Assembly (NCBI GenBank): GCA_030427865.1
Contig: JAUICK010000006.1
Location: forward strand, 62,001 to 126,000
DNA length: 64,000 nt
Reading direction: 5' to 3'
Origin: Bacteroidia bacterium
GTDB lineage: Bacteria; Bacteroidota; Bacteroidia; Flavobacteriales; Flavobacteriaceae
The notes below the pieces were generated by a model that saw nothing but the letters and a program-made list of their open reading frames with translations, did not search any database and was not told the DNA's origin. The position numbers and the translations under genes were made by a program. The first letter of the stretch is position 1. The number at the start of each line of letters is the position of its first letter. Positions 1 to 11,852 of the stretch are shown here, in pieces.

Positions 1-536
1 TCATAACACCAATTATCAATATCAATGGCATCTGTTGGATTTGCTCCTTTCATTTCAGCAAAAATTGCTAAAATTCCAGTTCCACATCCCATATCTAATA
101 CTTTCTTATTGGCTAAATCTAAATTCAGTAAATGTTGTACCATCATATGTGTTGTTTCGTGATGCCCTGTACCAAAACTCATTTTTGGTTCTATTACAAT
201 ATCATATTTTAAATTTGGGTTTTCGTGAAATGGTGCTCTAATACTTACCAAATCATCCACTTGAATAGGTGAGAAATTCTTTTCCCATTCTGCATTCCAA
301 TTAGTTTGAGCAACTTCGTTTTGATTGTATTCTATAGAAAACTCATCAGAATTTATTACATAAACATCTTCTAAAATGGTTTCGCTCCAATCTACTTTTT
401 GAATGTAAGCAGTAACTCCGTTTTCAGTTTCAACAAAACTTTCAAAACCAACATTACCTAATTCTGCGATTAGAATTTCTGTAGTTGGTTCTTTTGGCGA
501 TATTGTAAAATTGTATTCTATGTATATATTATCCAT
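1..536 (-). CDS. prmA: Ribosomal protein L11 methyltransferase PrmA, partial (C-terminus beyond window start)
   Basis: Minus-strand translation from the ATG at 536: MDNIYIEYNFTISPKEPTTEIL...SFGTGHHETTHMMVQHLLNL...VLDMGCGTGILAIFAEMKGA, PrmA-type SAM motif; absent from ORF track because truncated. Confidence 0.9.
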   Translation of the reverse strand, partial: MDNIYIEYNFTISPKEPTTEILIAELGNVGFESFVETENGVTAYIQKVDWSETILEDVYVINSDEFSIEYNQNEVAQTNWNAEWEKNFSPIQVDDLVSIRAPFHENPNLKYDIVIEPKMSFGTGHHETTHMMVQHLLNLDLANKKVLDMGCGTGILAIFAEMKGANPTDAIDIDNWCY

Positions 537-555
537 AATTGCGTATCAAAAAAAA

Positions 556-583
556 TGCATCAAGATTTAAAAATCTCGATGCA
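556..583 (-). terminator. Rho-independent terminator downstream of tpiA
   Basis: tgcatcaagatttaaaaatctcgatgca hairpin followed on minus strand by T-run. Confidence 0.7.
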
Positions 584-614
584 AATTTATTGTAAATATC
601 TTTAAGTTCTAGGC

Positions 615-1373
615 TTAAATAGCTTTAATAATTGCAGTAAAATCTTCTACTTTTAAAGCTGCACCACCAATTAAACCACCATCTACATCTGGTTTAGAAA
701 AAATTTCTTCTGCGTTTGCAGGTTTTACACTTCCTCCGTATAAAATTGACACCTCATCTGCCACTGCTGCACTGTATTGTTTTTCGATAATACTTCTAAT
801 AAAAGCGTGCATTTCTTGAGCTTGTTCTGGGCTCGCAGTTTCTCCTGTACCTATAGCCCAAACTGGTTCGTATGCTAAAATGATGCTTTTCCATGCATCC
901 GCTTCTAAATGAAATAATGCATTTTTTAACTGACTTTCTACCACTGCAAAATGATTATCAGATTTTCTATCTTCTAACAATTCTCCAAAACAAAAAATGG
1001 TTTCTAATTTATTTTCGATAACTGCATCAACTTTTTTAGCTAAAGTTTCATCAGTTTCATTAAAATAAGTTCTTCTTTCTGAGTGTCCTAAAATAACTGT
1101 TTCTATTCCGATTGCTTTTAACATATCTGCAGAAATTTCTCCAGTATAAGCACCGTTTTTGGCTTGATGCATATTTTGTGCAACAACTTCTATTTTAGAT
1201 TTTTTAGCAGCTTTTACAGAAGATGATAAGTTTACAAATGTAGGCGCAACAATAACACGAGTGTTTTTTAACTTCTCTTTTTTTATCGATTTTTTTAAAT
1301 CTTTAATTAATTGTTTGCTTTCTTTCTTATTATTGTTCATTTTCCAGTTTCCTGCTACAATCTTAGTTCTCAT
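615..1373 (-). CDS. tpiA: Triosephosphate isomerase
   Basis: MRTKIVAGNWKMN...ILGHSERR...YEPVWAIGTG...YGGSVKPANA motifs. Confidence 0.98.
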   Translation of the reverse strand: MRTKIVAGNWKMNNNKKESKQLIKDLKKSIKKEKLKNTRVIVAPTFVNLSSSVKAAKKSKIEVVAQNMHQAKNGAYTGEISADMLKAIGIETVILGHSERRTYFNETDETLAKKVDAVIENKLETIFCFGELLEDRKSDNHFAVVESQLKNALFHLEADAWKSIILAYEPVWAIGTGETASPEQAQEMHAFIRSIIEKQYSAAVADEVSILYGGSVKPANAEEIFSKPDVDGGLIGGAALKVEDFTAIIKAI

Positions 1374-1488
1374 AATTGTTATTTTACCTCCTAAAAATTA
1401 GGCTTTGTTATCTATTTTAATTTTGATGTAAATTTAAGAAATGGAAAGACAAAAATCGTTGAGAAAAGTAAATAGTTACTAAAACGTT

Positions 1489-1986
1489 TTATATAGTTTT
1501 TTTCAAAGCTTGAATTATCTCTTTATCAAAAGCGTCGGTTGCTTTAAAGAGCGTTATTATTCCGGCTTCATCAATTACCATATATCTGGGAATCCAACGT
1601 AAACTTACAAAATCTACCAAATCTCCATTTTTCATTCCTTTAGGTAAATTATAATGTTTGCCTATAATATTATAACGTTGAATTCCTCTTTTCCAAGAAT
1701 TATTTCTTGTATCAACAGATAAAAATAGATAAACAGCATCTGGAAATTTTTTTTGTAATTCTTTTACTTTTGGCAATCCTTCTATACAATCTCTACACCA
1801 AGAAGCCCAAAAATCTATTAGAATTTTTTTTCCTTTGTATTGATTGATAACTTCTTGAAAAGTAAAACTATCACCTTTTATACTATAAATTTTTTCTTTT
1901 AAAGCTTCTGGTGTAAATGTAGTTGGAGTTTCTAAACTGCAACTCGTAAAAACCAAGACAACTAAAATTGATATTTTTTTGAACAT
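1489..1986 (-). CDS. Thioredoxin-like (TlpA/redoxin) lipoprotein
   Basis: Lipobox FTSC; DFWASWCRDC active-site motif. Confidence 0.85.
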   Translation of the reverse strand: MFKKISILVVLVFTSCSLETPTTFTPEALKEKIYSIKGDSFTFQEVINQYKGKKILIDFWASWCRDCIEGLPKVKELQKKFPDAVYLFLSVDTRNNSWKRGIQRYNIIGKHYNLPKGMKNGDLVDFVSLRWIPRYMVIDEAGIITLFKATDAFDKEIIQALKKTI

Positions 1987-2090
1987 TAATTAATTTTTCA
2001 TTTTTGTCTTCAAAATTATATTTTACTTACAATTCTGAACTTTAAATCAAAACAAAAATACCTACTTTTGCTTAACTTTTTAGAAAACAA

Positions 2091-2915
2091 ATGACAACAC
2101 AAGCACTTATTAATCAAATCAAAAAGAAAAAATCATTTTTATGCATTGGTTTAGATGTAGATTTGAATAAAATTCCACCTCATCTTTTAAAAAGAGAAGA
2201 CCCTATTTTTGCGTTTAATAAAGCAATTATTGATGCGACTCATCATTTATGTGTGGCTTACAAACCGAATATTGCTTTTTATGAAGCTTATGGTTTAAAA
2301 GGATGGAAGTCTTTAGAAAAAACCATTCAATATCTAAATACAAATCATCCCGAAATTTTCACAATTGCAGATGCAAAACGTGGTGATATTGGCAACACTT
2401 CAACTATGTACGCCAAAGCATTTTTTGAAGATTTGGCTTTTGATTCTGTTACAGTTGCACCCTATATGGGAAAAGACTCTGTAGAGCCTTTTTTGGCTTT
2501 TGAAAATAAACACACCATTATGTTGGCTTTAACTTCTAACGAAGGTGCTTTTGATTTTCAGACAAAGAAAGTAGATGACAAAGAATTGTATAAAACGGTT
2601 TTAGAGACTTCTAAAAACTGGAAAAACTCAGAAAATTTAATGTATGTTGTTGGAGCTACAAAAGCGGAATATTTTGCTGAAATCAGAAAAATTGTACCTA
2701 ATTCATTTTTATTAGTTCCTGGTGTTGGCGCTCAAGGTGGAAATTTACAAGACGTTTGTAAATATGGTTTATCAAAAAATGTAGGTTTATTAATTAATTC
2801 TTCAAGAGGAATTATTTATGCTTCTAATGATGAAAATTTTGCAGAAAAAGCTGCTTTAAAAGCAGAAGAATTGCAAAAAGAAATGTCAGTAATTTTAAGC
2901 AATCGTATTTCGTAA
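2091..2915 (+). CDS. pyrF: Orotidine-5'-phosphate decarboxylase
   Basis: [27 protein letters not shown] motifs. Confidence 0.96.
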   Translation: MTTQALINQIKKKKSFLCIGLDVDLNKIPPHLLKREDPIFAFNKAIIDATHHLCVAYKPNIAFYEAYGLKGWKSLEKTIQYLNTNHPEIFTIADAKRGDIGNTSTMYAKAFFEDLAFDSVTVAPYMGKDSVEPFLAFENKHTIMLALTSNEGAFDFQTKKVDDKELYKTVLETSKNWKNSENLMYVVGATKAEYFAEIRKIVPNSFLLVPGVGAQGGNLQDVCKYGLSKNVGLLINSSRGIIYASNDENFAEKAALKAEELQKEMSVILSNRIS

Positions 2916-3092
2916 ATCTCGATCTAAGTATTTAACTTGATTAATCTTTTCTAATACTTTCATTGCCTTAAAAGCCGCTGCATCGCTTTTAGATTCGTCT
3001 TCGAAACGATAATCATTAGATTTTTCTATAAGCTTAAAATACCTATCTTTTAGGTGATTTTTATAGGTTTGAAGTTGTTTTATTCTTGACAT
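2895..3092 (-). CDS. Small hypothetical protein (65 aa)
   Basis: ORF with 21-bp convergent overlap with pyrF; charged, plausible coding composition. Confidence 0.6.
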   Translation of the reverse strand: MSRIKQLQTYKNHLKDRYFKLIEKSNDYRFEDESKSDAAAFKAMKVLEKINQVKYLDRDLRNTIA

Positions 3093-3158
3093 TTATTTAG
3101 ATTAGTTTTTAAATATAAGCAATTTATCGAAATAATTTAAAGCTCAAAGCACAAAAAA

Positions 3159-3183
3159 ACCTGTATTTTACTAAAATACAGGT
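3159..3183 (-). terminator. Terminator downstream of DUF4197 gene
   Basis: acctgtattttactaaaatacaggt perfect hairpin, T-run on minus strand. Confidence 0.75.
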
Positions 3184-3209
3184 GCTATAAATTTTGCAGT
3201 TGTTTACGC

Positions 3210-3920
3210 CTATCTATTGTCTTGTAATGCAAAAACTTGTTTTAATAAAGCTGTATTTCTCAAACCAACTTTTTCACGAATCCCTTTTTCTTCAACTTCT
3301 ATCATAGTAAAAACTCCTTTTAAAGCTTGGTTTGTTATGTACTGAGTTAAATTTGGATTTACTTTCTTAACAAAAGGCAATGAGTTGTATTTAGAGATTA
3401 AATTATTCCAAACTTTATCTGCACCAACTTTAGAGAACGAGTTTTTAATCACAGGACTAAAACTACTATATAAAGCTGTATTTGTTTTTTCTTGTAAATA
3501 AGTAGTAGCTGCATTTTGCTCTCCTAAAAGAATATTTTTAGCATCATTAAATGTAATTTCTTTTACTGCATTTACAAAAATTGGAGTTGCTGTTTTTACA
3601 GCATCTTCTGCTGCTCTATTTAAAACTTTTATACCTTCATCTGCTAAATTACCTAACCCTATTTTGCGCAAACCTTTATCTACAGCTTGTAATTCTTGAG
3701 GCAACAAAATTTTTACTAACTCATTTCTGTAAAACCCATCTTTAGATGTTAATTTAGAAACTTGGTTTTTAATTCCATTATCTAACGCCTGACGTAAACC
3801 ATTACCTATTTGCTCTTGAGACAGCACACCTCCATTTGGTAAATTGTTAACTACTTTTTGCAATTCTGCACATCCGGCAAATTGAATTGCAACCACTAAA
3901 ACTAAAATTCTTTTTATCAT
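3210..3920 (-). CDS. DUF4197 domain-containing protein
   Basis: Signal/lipobox, LPNGGVLSQEQIGNGLRQALDNGI and DGFYRNELVKILLP family-like sequence. Confidence 0.85.
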   Translation of the reverse strand: MIKRILVLVVAIQFAGCAELQKVVNNLPNGGVLSQEQIGNGLRQALDNGIKNQVSKLTSKDGFYRNELVKILLPQELQAVDKGLRKIGLGNLADEGIKVLNRAAEDAVKTATPIFVNAVKEITFNDAKNILLGEQNAATTYLQEKTNTALYSSFSPVIKNSFSKVGADKVWNNLISKYNSLPFVKKVNPNLTQYITNQALKGVFTMIEVEEKGIREKVGLRNTALLKQVFALQDNR

Positions 3921-3972
3921 TTTTATATTTTTATCTATTTTATAAGAAACTATTATTTTCTAAAAGTCACTT

Positions 3973-4739
<767 letters not shown>

Positions 4740-4908
4740 AATAACTAGATTTAGAATTCACCAAATTTACATCAAATATTATGCCGATTTAACTTTAAAA
4801 AAATTCAAAACTCTTTTAACTATAAAGAAATTTTAAAAAACTCAGAGAATCCTTGTGTTTTTTAAGATTTTCGTAAATTGCACTCCTAAAATCAAACATT
4901 TATTACGA

Positions 4909-7900
4909 ATGGAACAAATTTCTCCTTATAAACCTAAACATAAAGTTAGAATTGTAACTGCTGCTTCTCTTTTTGACGGGCATGATGCCGCCATTAATAT
5001 TATGCGTAGAATTATACAATCTACTGGGGTTGAAGTAATTCATTTAGGACATGATAGGTCTGTAGAAGAAGTGGTAAACTGCGCCATTCAAGAAGATGTA
5101 AATGCTATTGCTATGACTTCTTATCAAGGAGGACATAATGAGTATTTTAAATATATGTATGATTTATTGCAAGAAAAAGGTGCTAACCATATCAAAATTT
5201 TTGGTGGTGGAGGTGGTGTAATTCTTCCTGAAGAAATTAAAGATTTGATGGATTATGGAATTACACGTATTTATTCTCCTGATGATGGAAGAGAAATGGG
5301 TTTACAAGGTATGATTAATGATTTGGTAGAAAAATCGGACTTTGCAATTGGAGATAATTTACAAGTAAATGTAGATGATTTAGCTAAAAAAGAAGCTGGT
5401 AAAATTGCACGAGTTATTTCTGCTGCAGAAAACTTCCCAGAAATTGCAAAAGCTACTTTAGAAGAAATTCATACTAAAAATGCAACTTCTAAAACTCCTG
5501 TTTTAGGAATTACAGGAACAGGAGGTGCAGGAAAATCGAGTTTAGTTGACGAATTGGTTCGTCGATTTTTAATTGATTTTCCAAATAAAACGGTTGGTTT
5601 AATTTCTGTAGATCCATCCAAAAGAAAAACTGGTGGCGCACTTTTAGGTGACAGAATTCGTATGAATGCCATTAATAACTCAAGAGTTTATATGCGTTCT
5701 TTGGCAACTCGTCAATCAAATTTGGCATTATCTAAATATGTAAATGAAGCTGTACAAGTTTTAAAAGCAGCTGCCTTTGATTTAATCATTTTAGAAACTT
5801 CTGGAATTGGACAATCTGACACCGAAATTATTGAACATTCTGATACTTCTTTATATGTAATGACGCCAGAATTTGGAGCGGCTACTCAGTTAGAAAAGAT
5901 TGATATGTTAGATTTTGCTGATTTGGTTGCCATTAATAAATTTGATAAAAGAGGAGCATTAGATGCCATTCGTGATGTAAAAAAGCAATACATGCGTAAC
6001 AATAATTTATGGGATGTTCATATGGATGACATGCCTGTTTTTGGAACGATTGCTTCTCAATTTAATGATCCAGGAATGAACTCGCTTTACAAAGCGATTA
6101 TGGATAAATTGGTTGAAAAAACGAATGCTGATTTACAATCTAATATGGAAATTTCTGCAGCAATGTCTGAAAAGATATTTGTAATTCCACCCAATAGAGT
6201 GCGTTATTTATCAGAAATTGCAGAGAGCAATAGAAGCTATGATGATAAAGTTGAAGAGCAAGTTGTGGTTGCTCAAAAATTATATGGAATTCATCAAACT
6301 ATTTTATCTATTCTAAATGTCACGTCGAACGAAGTCGAGACGTCTTTCCTTTCTAAAAACGGAATTGACCAAGATGAGATTCTTCGCTCCGCTCTGAATG
6401 ACAAAACGAATGTCATTCCGACAGAAGGAGGAACGACTGACGAGGAATCTCAAATATTTTTTCTAAAATTATTAATCGCTCAATTTGATAAGGTAAAACT
6501 AAATCTTGACAACCATAATTGGGAAGTTATTTTAAATTGGCAAGAAAAGGTTCAGAAATATAAAAACCCTATTTATACATTTAAAGTTCGTGATAAAGAA
6601 ATAAAGATAGAAACGCATAGTGAATCGCTTTCACATTCAAAAATACCAAAAGTTGCTTTACCCAAATATCAAGCTTGGGGAGATTTATTGAAATGGAATT
6701 TACAAGAAAATGTTCCTGGAGAATTCCCTTATACATCAGGCTTGTATCCTTTTAAAAGAACTGGTGAAGACCCAACAAGAATGTTTGCAGGTGAAGGTGG
6801 CCCAGAAAGAACCAACAGAAGATTCCATTATGTGAGTTTAGGAATGCCCGCAAAACGACTTTCTACCGCTTTTGACTCTGTAACTTTGTATGGAAATGAT
6901 CCTGGGCACAGACCTGATATTTACGGAAAAATAGGTAATGCTGGTGTTTCTATTTGTTGTTTAGATGATGCTAAAAAACTCTATTCTGGTTTTGATTTGA
7001 GTCATACAATGACCTCTGTGTCTATGACCATAAATGGACCTGCACCAATGTTGTTAGGTTTTTTTATGAATGCTGCTATTGATCAAAATTGTGAGAAGTA
7101 CATCAAACAACATCATCTTGAACATCTTGTAGAAAAAAAGCTATCAGAAATCTATGATAAAAAAGGTTTAGAAAGACCTAAGTATTATGGTGATTTACCT
7201 GAAGGAAATGATGGTTTAGGTTTACTTTTATTAGGAATTACTGGTGATTTGGTGTTACCTTCTGAAGTTTATCAACAGATAAAAAAAGACACATTAACAC
7301 AAGTTAGAGGAACTGTACAAGCAGATATTTTAAAGGAAGATCAAGCACAAAATACGTGTATTTTTTCTACTGAATTTGCTTTACGTTTAATGGGTGATGT
7401 GCAAGAATATTTTATAGAAAAACAGGTAAGAAACTTTTATTCGGTTTCTATTTCTGGATATCATATTGCTGAAGCTGGTGCTAACCCAATTACACAATTG
7501 GCGTTAACTTTGGCAAACGGTTTTACCTATGTAGAGTATTATTTATCTCGTGGAATGGACATCAATAAATTTGGTCCAAACTTGTCTTTTTTCTTTTCAA
7601 ACGGAATTGACCCAGAATATGCTGTAATTGGTAGAGTTGCTCGTAAAATTTGGGCAAAAGCGATGAAATTAAAATACGGGGCAAATCCAAGAGCGCAAAT
7701 GTTAAAGTATCATATTCAGACTTCAGGTCGTTCTTTACACGCTCAAGAAATCGATTTTAATGATATTAGAACAACATTACAAGCTTTGTATGCTATCTAC
7801 GATAATTGTAATTCTTTGCACACCAATGCCTATGATGAAGCTATTACTACTCCTACTGAAGAATCTGTAAGAAGAGCAATGGCGATTCAGTTAATTATTA

Positions 7901-8406
7901 ATAAGGAATTAGGTTTGGCTAAAAACGAAAACCCTATTCAAGGTTCTTTTATTATTGAAGAATTAACAGATTTGGTTGAAGAAGCTGTTTTAGAAGAATT
8001 TGACAGAATTACCGAAAGAGGTGGTGTTTTAGGAGCCATGGAAACCATGTATCAACGCTCTAAAATTCAGGAAGAAAGTTTGTATTATGAAACCTTAAAA
8101 CACACAGGAGAATTCCCAATTATTGGTGTAAATACTTTTTTAAGCTCTAAAGGTTCACCTACTGTTTTACCTGCGGAAGTAATTCGTGCTACAGAAGAAG
8201 AAAAATTAAATCAAATTAAAACAAAAGAAAGTCTTAATAAGGCGCATGAAGAAAATGTTACATTACAATTAGCAATACTTCAAGAAGCTGCCATTCAAAA
8301 TGAAAACTTGTTTGATAAATTGATGGAAGCCACAAAAGTTTGTTCTTTAGGACAAATTACAGAAGCGTTATTTAAAGTTGGTGGACAGTATCGTAGAAAT
8401 ATGTAA
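4909..8406 (+). CDS. icmF: Fused isobutyryl-CoA/methylmalonyl-CoA mutase with G-protein chaperone domain (IcmF-type)
   Basis: B12-binding domain ([15 protein letters not shown]), MeaB-type GTPase ([13 protein letters not shown]), mutase domain; start set at [15 protein letters not shown] rather than ORF start 4855. Confidence 0.92.
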   Translation: MEQISPYKPKHKVRIVTAASLFDGHDAAINIMRRIIQSTGVEVIHLGHDRSVEEVVNCAIQEDVNAIAMTSYQGGHNEYFKYMYDLLQEKGANHIKIFGGGGGVILPEEIKDLMDYGITRIYSPDDGREMGLQGMINDLVEKSDFAIGDNLQVNVDDLAKKEAGKIARVISAAENFPEIAKATLEEIHTKNATSKTPVLGITGTGGAGKSSLVDELVRRFLIDFPNKTVGLISVDPSKRKTGGALLGDRIRMNAINNSRVYMRSLATRQSNLALSKYVNEAVQVLKAAAFDLIILETSGIGQSDTEIIEHSDTSLYVMTPEFGAATQLEKIDMLDFADLVAINKFDKRGALDAIRDVKKQYMRNNNLWDVHMDDMPVFGTIASQFNDPGMNSLYKAIMDKLVEKTNADLQSNMEISAAMSEKIFVIPPNRVRYLSEIAESNRSYDDKVEEQVVVAQKLYGIHQTILSILNVTSNEVETSFLSKNGIDQDEILRSALNDKTNVIPTEGGTTDEESQIFFLKLLIAQFDKVKLNLDNHNWEVILNWQEKVQKYKNPIYTFKVRDKEIKIETHSESLSHSKIPKVALPKYQAWGDLLKWNLQENVPGEFPYTSGLYPFKRTGEDPTRMFAGEGGPERTNRRFHYVSLGMPAKRLSTAFDSVTLYGNDPGHRPDIYGKIGNAGVSICCLDDAKKLYSGFDLSHTMTSVSMTINGPAPMLLGFFMNAAIDQNCEKYIKQHHLEHLVEKKLSEIYDKKGLERPKYYGDLPEGNDGLGLLLLGITGDLVLPSEVYQQIKKDTLTQVRGTVQADILKEDQAQNTCIFSTEFALRLMGDVQEYFIEKQVRNFYSVSISGYHIAEAGANPITQLALTLANGFTYVEYYLSRGMDINKFGPNLSFFFSNGIDPEYAVIGRVARKIWAKAMKLKYGANPRAQMLKYHIQTSGRSLHAQEIDFNDIRTTLQALYAIYDNCNSLHTNAYDEAITTPTEESVRRAMAIQLIINKELGLAKNENPIQGSFIIEELTDLVEEAVLEEFDRITERGGVLGAMETMYQRSKIQEESLYYETLKHTGEFPIIGVNTFLSSKGSPTVLPAEVIRATEEEKLNQIKTKESLNKAHEENVTLQLAILQEAAIQNENLFDKLMEATKVCSLGQITEALFKVGGQYRRNM
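6318..6452 (+). repeat. Dispersed palindromic repeat inserted in frame in icmF
   Basis: TGTCACGTCGAACGAAGTCGAGACGTC...GAGATTCTTCGCTCCGCTCTGAATGACAaaacgaaTGTCATTCCGACAGAAGGAGGAACGACTGACGAGGAATCTC, inverted-repeat structure. Confidence 0.8.
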
Positions 8407-8480
8407 ACTGTGAGTAATTTTTACAAAAAAATTGTAAATCACTTATCTTAGAATTGATTTTAAATTACTTTACAAATAAT

Positions 8481-8508
8481 AAAATCCGCACAATTTATGC
8501 GGATTTTT
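8481..8508. terminator. Terminator between convergent genes
   Basis: aaaatccgcacaatttatgcggattttt. Confidence 0.75.
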
Positions 8509-8529
8509 AAGTTTTGATTTCTTTAAAAT

Positions 8530-9171
8530 TTAATATTTATCATAAGTTACTTTTCCAGATTTTAAGTAATTAATAATATGTGTTATAGACCTTTGTTTTG
8601 CTTCTCGAAAAGTTTTGGTGAAATTAAATAAGAAAACAGATTCTTCTCCAATTGCAACAAAATCTAAAATTTCTCTATTTGTCTTAGCATCGTAAACCTC
8701 TACTTTTACATTTATCACACAATATTCAACAGATGTTGTGGTATTCATTCCTCCAACTCCGTTCATATTCATTCCAGGGGAATTGTGCCATTCTACTCTA
8801 TTGGTAACTTCAAAATTCGAAAAATAAATTACATAATCTGCATTTTCTTTGTTAGACGACTCGTATGTTGTGTTAGAAGTATCTATAAAAACAGAAGAAA
8901 AAACATCATTATTATTTAATTTTTTAGAAAAATCATTTAAATAACTTATAGCGAAATCGCTTTTCTCTGGGAAATTTTTTACAAAAGTTTTTTGAAACTC
9001 ATTCACACGAATATCATCTGAAGCTACAATTAAAACCTTTTTTGTTTTTGGTGTAACAAAATCTTCTTTTTTAGTAATATGTTCTACATAGCTTTTTGAA
9101 ACTTTACAAGACATAAAACTAAAAACAAACAATGTTGCCGCTAAAAAATAGTAAGTTTTTCTTTTCATCAA
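8530..9171 (-). CDS. Hypothetical lipoprotein
   Basis: Lipobox SFMSC, 213 aa. Confidence 0.75.
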   Translation of the reverse strand: MMKRKTYYFLAATLFVFSFMSCKVSKSYVEHITKKEDFVTPKTKKVLIVASDDIRVNEFQKTFVKNFPEKSDFAISYLNDFSKKLNNNDVFSSVFIDTSNTTYESSNKENADYVIYFSNFEVTNRVEWHNSPGMNMNGVGGMNTTTSVEYCVINVKVEVYDAKTNREILDFVAIGEESVFLFNFTKTFREAKQRSITHIINYLKSGKVTYDKY

Positions 9172-9178
9172 ATTTTAT

Positions 9179-10081
9179 TTATAATACAAAATTACTAAAT
9201 TCATCAAAACTAAGAGTTGAAAAGTTAAATCCTTTTGCTAATAATTTTTCTGGATAAACTTTTCTACTTTTTAAAATTAATTCGGGTTCTGTTCTTAAAA
9301 CAAATGCTCCGAATTTTAGCATTATTTTAGGAGTAGGGATACCTATAAAAGTCTTAAGTTTTTTTCTTAATATCTTTTGAAAGTCTTTATTTTTTATAGG
9401 ATTAGGAACACATAAATTGTAAATTCCAGATTCTTTATGTATTAAAAACTCGATTGCTTTTACATAGTCTACTTCTGTAATAAAACTTATAAATTGATTT
9501 CCAGAACCTTGTTTACCACCAAAGCCAAATTTGGTTAGTCTTTTAATAATTGGAAAAGCCCCACCATTGTTTCCTAATACAATAGAAGTTCTGGTAATAA
9601 TTTTTCTTGTTTTGGGTAATTGATAAGAATTAAAAACAGTTTCCCATTTCTTACAAACATCCATAGAGAAATCGTTTCCAATTTCTCCATTCTTTTCTGT
9701 CATTAATTTATCTTCAGAATGTGTATAAATAGTCGCTGACGAAGACTGAATAAATACTTTGGGAGGCAGCTTTAATTTCTGAACAACTTTACATAGAAGG
9801 TTTGTACTATCAATTCTACTACTATAAATCTTATCTTTGTTAATTTCTGTATATCTACAATTTACAGATTTTCCTGTTAGGTTTATTAAGACATCAGATT
9901 CTTCTAAAAAAGTAGACCAATAATTTTTAGTTTTTCCATTCCATTTTAAGTAAAAAACATTGTCTTTATTAACATGTTGTTTTCTGCTCAAGATATAAAT
10001 TACATTCTTTTTATCTTTTGTAAAGTAATTTATTAAAAGTTTCCCTAAATATCCTGTTCCACCAGCGATTACTATTTTCAT
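9179..10081 (-). CDS. TIGR01777-family NAD(P)-dependent sugar epimerase-like oxidoreductase
   Basis: MKIVIAGGTGYLGKLL Rossmann motif; ISFITEVDYVKAIEFL, GIYNLCVPNPI. Confidence 0.88.
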   Translation of the reverse strand: MKIVIAGGTGYLGKLLINYFTKDKKNVIYILSRKQHVNKDNVFYLKWNGKTKNYWSTFLEESDVLINLTGKSVNCRYTEINKDKIYSSRIDSTNLLCKVVQKLKLPPKVFIQSSSATIYTHSEDKLMTEKNGEIGNDFSMDVCKKWETVFNSYQLPKTRKIITRTSIVLGNNGGAFPIIKRLTKFGFGGKQGSGNQFISFITEVDYVKAIEFLIHKESGIYNLCVPNPIKNKDFQKILRKKLKTFIGIPTPKIMLKFGAFVLRTEPELILKSRKVYPEKLLAKGFNFSTLSFDEFSNFVL

Positions 10082-10461
10082 TATTCTTTTTCTTTTCTTA
10101 TTCTTAAATTATTCTCTTTACTTGCTTTTCTTCCTTTTAAAAAGAAGACAATAAATAGTATCATGACGATTCCTAAATAGATTGAAAAACCACCAATTTT
10201 TGCACTCAAAGTTTCTACCAAATCTTTGTATCCAGACAAACTATAAATTGATATTATTCTTAACGCAAAACCAATGTTTAATAAATAAAACCCTATTTTA
10301 AATAATTTGTTGGTAGCCATAGCAATTTCTACTTTTTGGTTAAAAATATCTAACATAAAAATCTTACTATTTTTAAATAAATGTTGAGAAACAAAGGTGG
10401 TTAAACCAATGGCAATAGGTAAATAAATGATGTACGCAATTAATTCTAATGAAGTGTTCAT
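10081..10461 (-). CDS. Small membrane protein, paralogue of adjacent ORF
   Basis: Hydrophobic segments; YLLNIGFALR shared with YLLNIGLAIW of next gene. Confidence 0.7.
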   Translation of the reverse strand: MNTSLELIAYIIYLPIAIGLTTFVSQHLFKNSKIFMLDIFNQKVEIAMATNKLFKIGFYLLNIGFALRIISIYSLSGYKDLVETLSAKIGGFSIYLGIVMILFIVFFLKGRKASKENNLRIRKEKE

Positions 10462-10463
10462 AA

Positions 10464-10808
10464 TTATTGATTTTTAAAATGTTTGTGAATGATGTAAACT
10501 GTGTAAATATTTATAAAATGAAGCGAGCCAATGATTAATAAAATATAACTCGATCTTCCTGTAACTTCTAAAATTATTTCTTCTAATGTATTTATTTTCC
10601 TCATTGTGTGTAAACTCCAAATAGCCAAACCAATATTTAGTAAATAGTAAGCTGTTCTTAATAAATTATTAATTCCGTTTCCAAATTTAATATCGTTTGG
10701 AAAATAGTTTAAGATATACACTTTTCCATTTTTGTAACAGAAGTTTCCCACATAAATTACAATTGTGCTTGATATTAAAATATACAATAGGTAAGTAATT
10801 TGATTCAT
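10464..10808 (-). CDS. Small membrane protein, paralogue of adjacent ORF
   Basis: Start reassigned to MNQITYLLY; tandem paralogue. Confidence 0.65.
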   Translation of the reverse strand: MNQITYLLYILISSTIVIYVGNFCYKNGKVYILNYFPNDIKFGNGINNLLRTAYYLLNIGLAIWSLHTMRKINTLEEIILEVTGRSSYILLIIGSLHFINIYTVYIIHKHFKNQ

Positions 10809-10999
10809 ATTTCTTTTTTTATAGATTCTAAAATGCAAGTAAAATATCCTGCAATACTTAATGGAATACATATGATGATAACCAAACCAAAACTATCTAT
10901 TTCTCTAAACAAATCTGCCAGCCATAACAGACCATAAAAAAGAGTTATTCTCCAGTAAACAACTAACCTATTTTGGTTTTTCATTGATAATTTCTTCAC
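10805..10999 (-). CDS. Small membrane protein; reading frame stays open upstream to 11119 without ATG
   Basis: ORF 64 aa, GTG start at 10999; frame extends upstream as INRITLIITITLYITFILGLYAQISIGFYTSVIGNN. Confidence 0.5.
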   Translation of the reverse strand: MKKLSMKNQNRLVVYWRITLFYGLLWLADLFREIDSFGLVIIICIPLSIAGYFTCILESIKKEI

Positions 11000-11184
11000 A
11001 AAAACAATAAAATTATTGCCGATAACACTTGTGTAAAATCCAATACTAATTTGTGCATATAAGCCTAAAATAAAGGTTATATAAAGAGTTATTGTTATGA
11101 TTAATGTAATTCTATTTATCTAAATTATTATGTTTAAAATTTTCATAGTTTCAGAAATTTATGAAAGTTTAAATGTAAATTTTT

Positions 11185-11688
11185 TTACTTTTTTATCATT
11201 TTTGTAAAGTTAGATAACAACCAATGTTCATCTGCTTTAATCGCTCTTTCTAAAATTCCATTTACCTTAGTGGTTACAGAAGATAAATCACTTAACACTT
11301 TTTTAAATTGTTTACCTTCTTCTGTTGTATCATCAACTTGTTGTAAATCTTCTAAGACTCTTAAAACAGGTTCTATCTCTCTTTTCTTTCGTTCTTTAGT
11401 AATTTGTTTAAATAATTCCCAAATATCTTTATCTGCCACAAAAAACTCTTTGCGCTCTCCTACTACAAATTCTTTTTGCACAATTCCCCAATCAATTAAA
11501 GCTCGTACATTCATGTTAACATTTCCACGAGAAATTTGTAAAGTTTCCATAATATCTTCTGCAGAAAGTGGCTTGGTAGAGACTAATAGTAAAGCATGCA
11601 CTTGTGCCATGGTTTTGTTAATGCCCCAAGAAGTTGCTAAACTTCCCCAAGTTTGTATGTATTTGTTTTTTGCTTCATTTAATTCCAT
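11185..11688 (-). CDS. GbsR/MarR-family transcriptional regulator
   Basis: MELNEAKNKYIQTWGSLATSWGINKTMAQVHALLLVSTKPLSAEDIMETLQISRGNVNMNVRALIDWGIV, GbsR-type wHTH. Confidence 0.9.
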   Translation of the reverse strand: MELNEAKNKYIQTWGSLATSWGINKTMAQVHALLLVSTKPLSAEDIMETLQISRGNVNMNVRALIDWGIVQKEFVVGERKEFFVADKDIWELFKQITKERKKREIEPVLRVLEDLQQVDDTTEEGKQFKKVLSDLSSVTTKVNGILERAIKADEHWLLSNFTKMIKK

Positions 11689-11716
11689 ACAGCAAATATA
11701 CAATAATTTTCTAAAC

Positions 11717-11734
11717 TTTCAATAATTATTGAAA
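11717..11734. promoter_or_regulatory. Perfect 18-bp palindrome, candidate GbsR-family operator
   Basis: tttcaataattattgaaa, self-complementary, ~30 bp upstream of regulator start in divergent intergenic region. Confidence 0.5.
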
Positions 11735-11852
11735 AATAAATAAATTTTACACTTATTTTTAATAGGTAAATAATTTCATTTAAAAAAAACATTTTAAATG
11801 CATCTTTTTTAATAACTTTAAGTCTATTCTATGAAAGTTAAAATCAATAAAA

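Noticed and set aside
11270-11725. 151-aa plus-strand ORF opposite the GbsR regulator
   Set aside because: Shadow ORF of a well-supported regulator on the other strand
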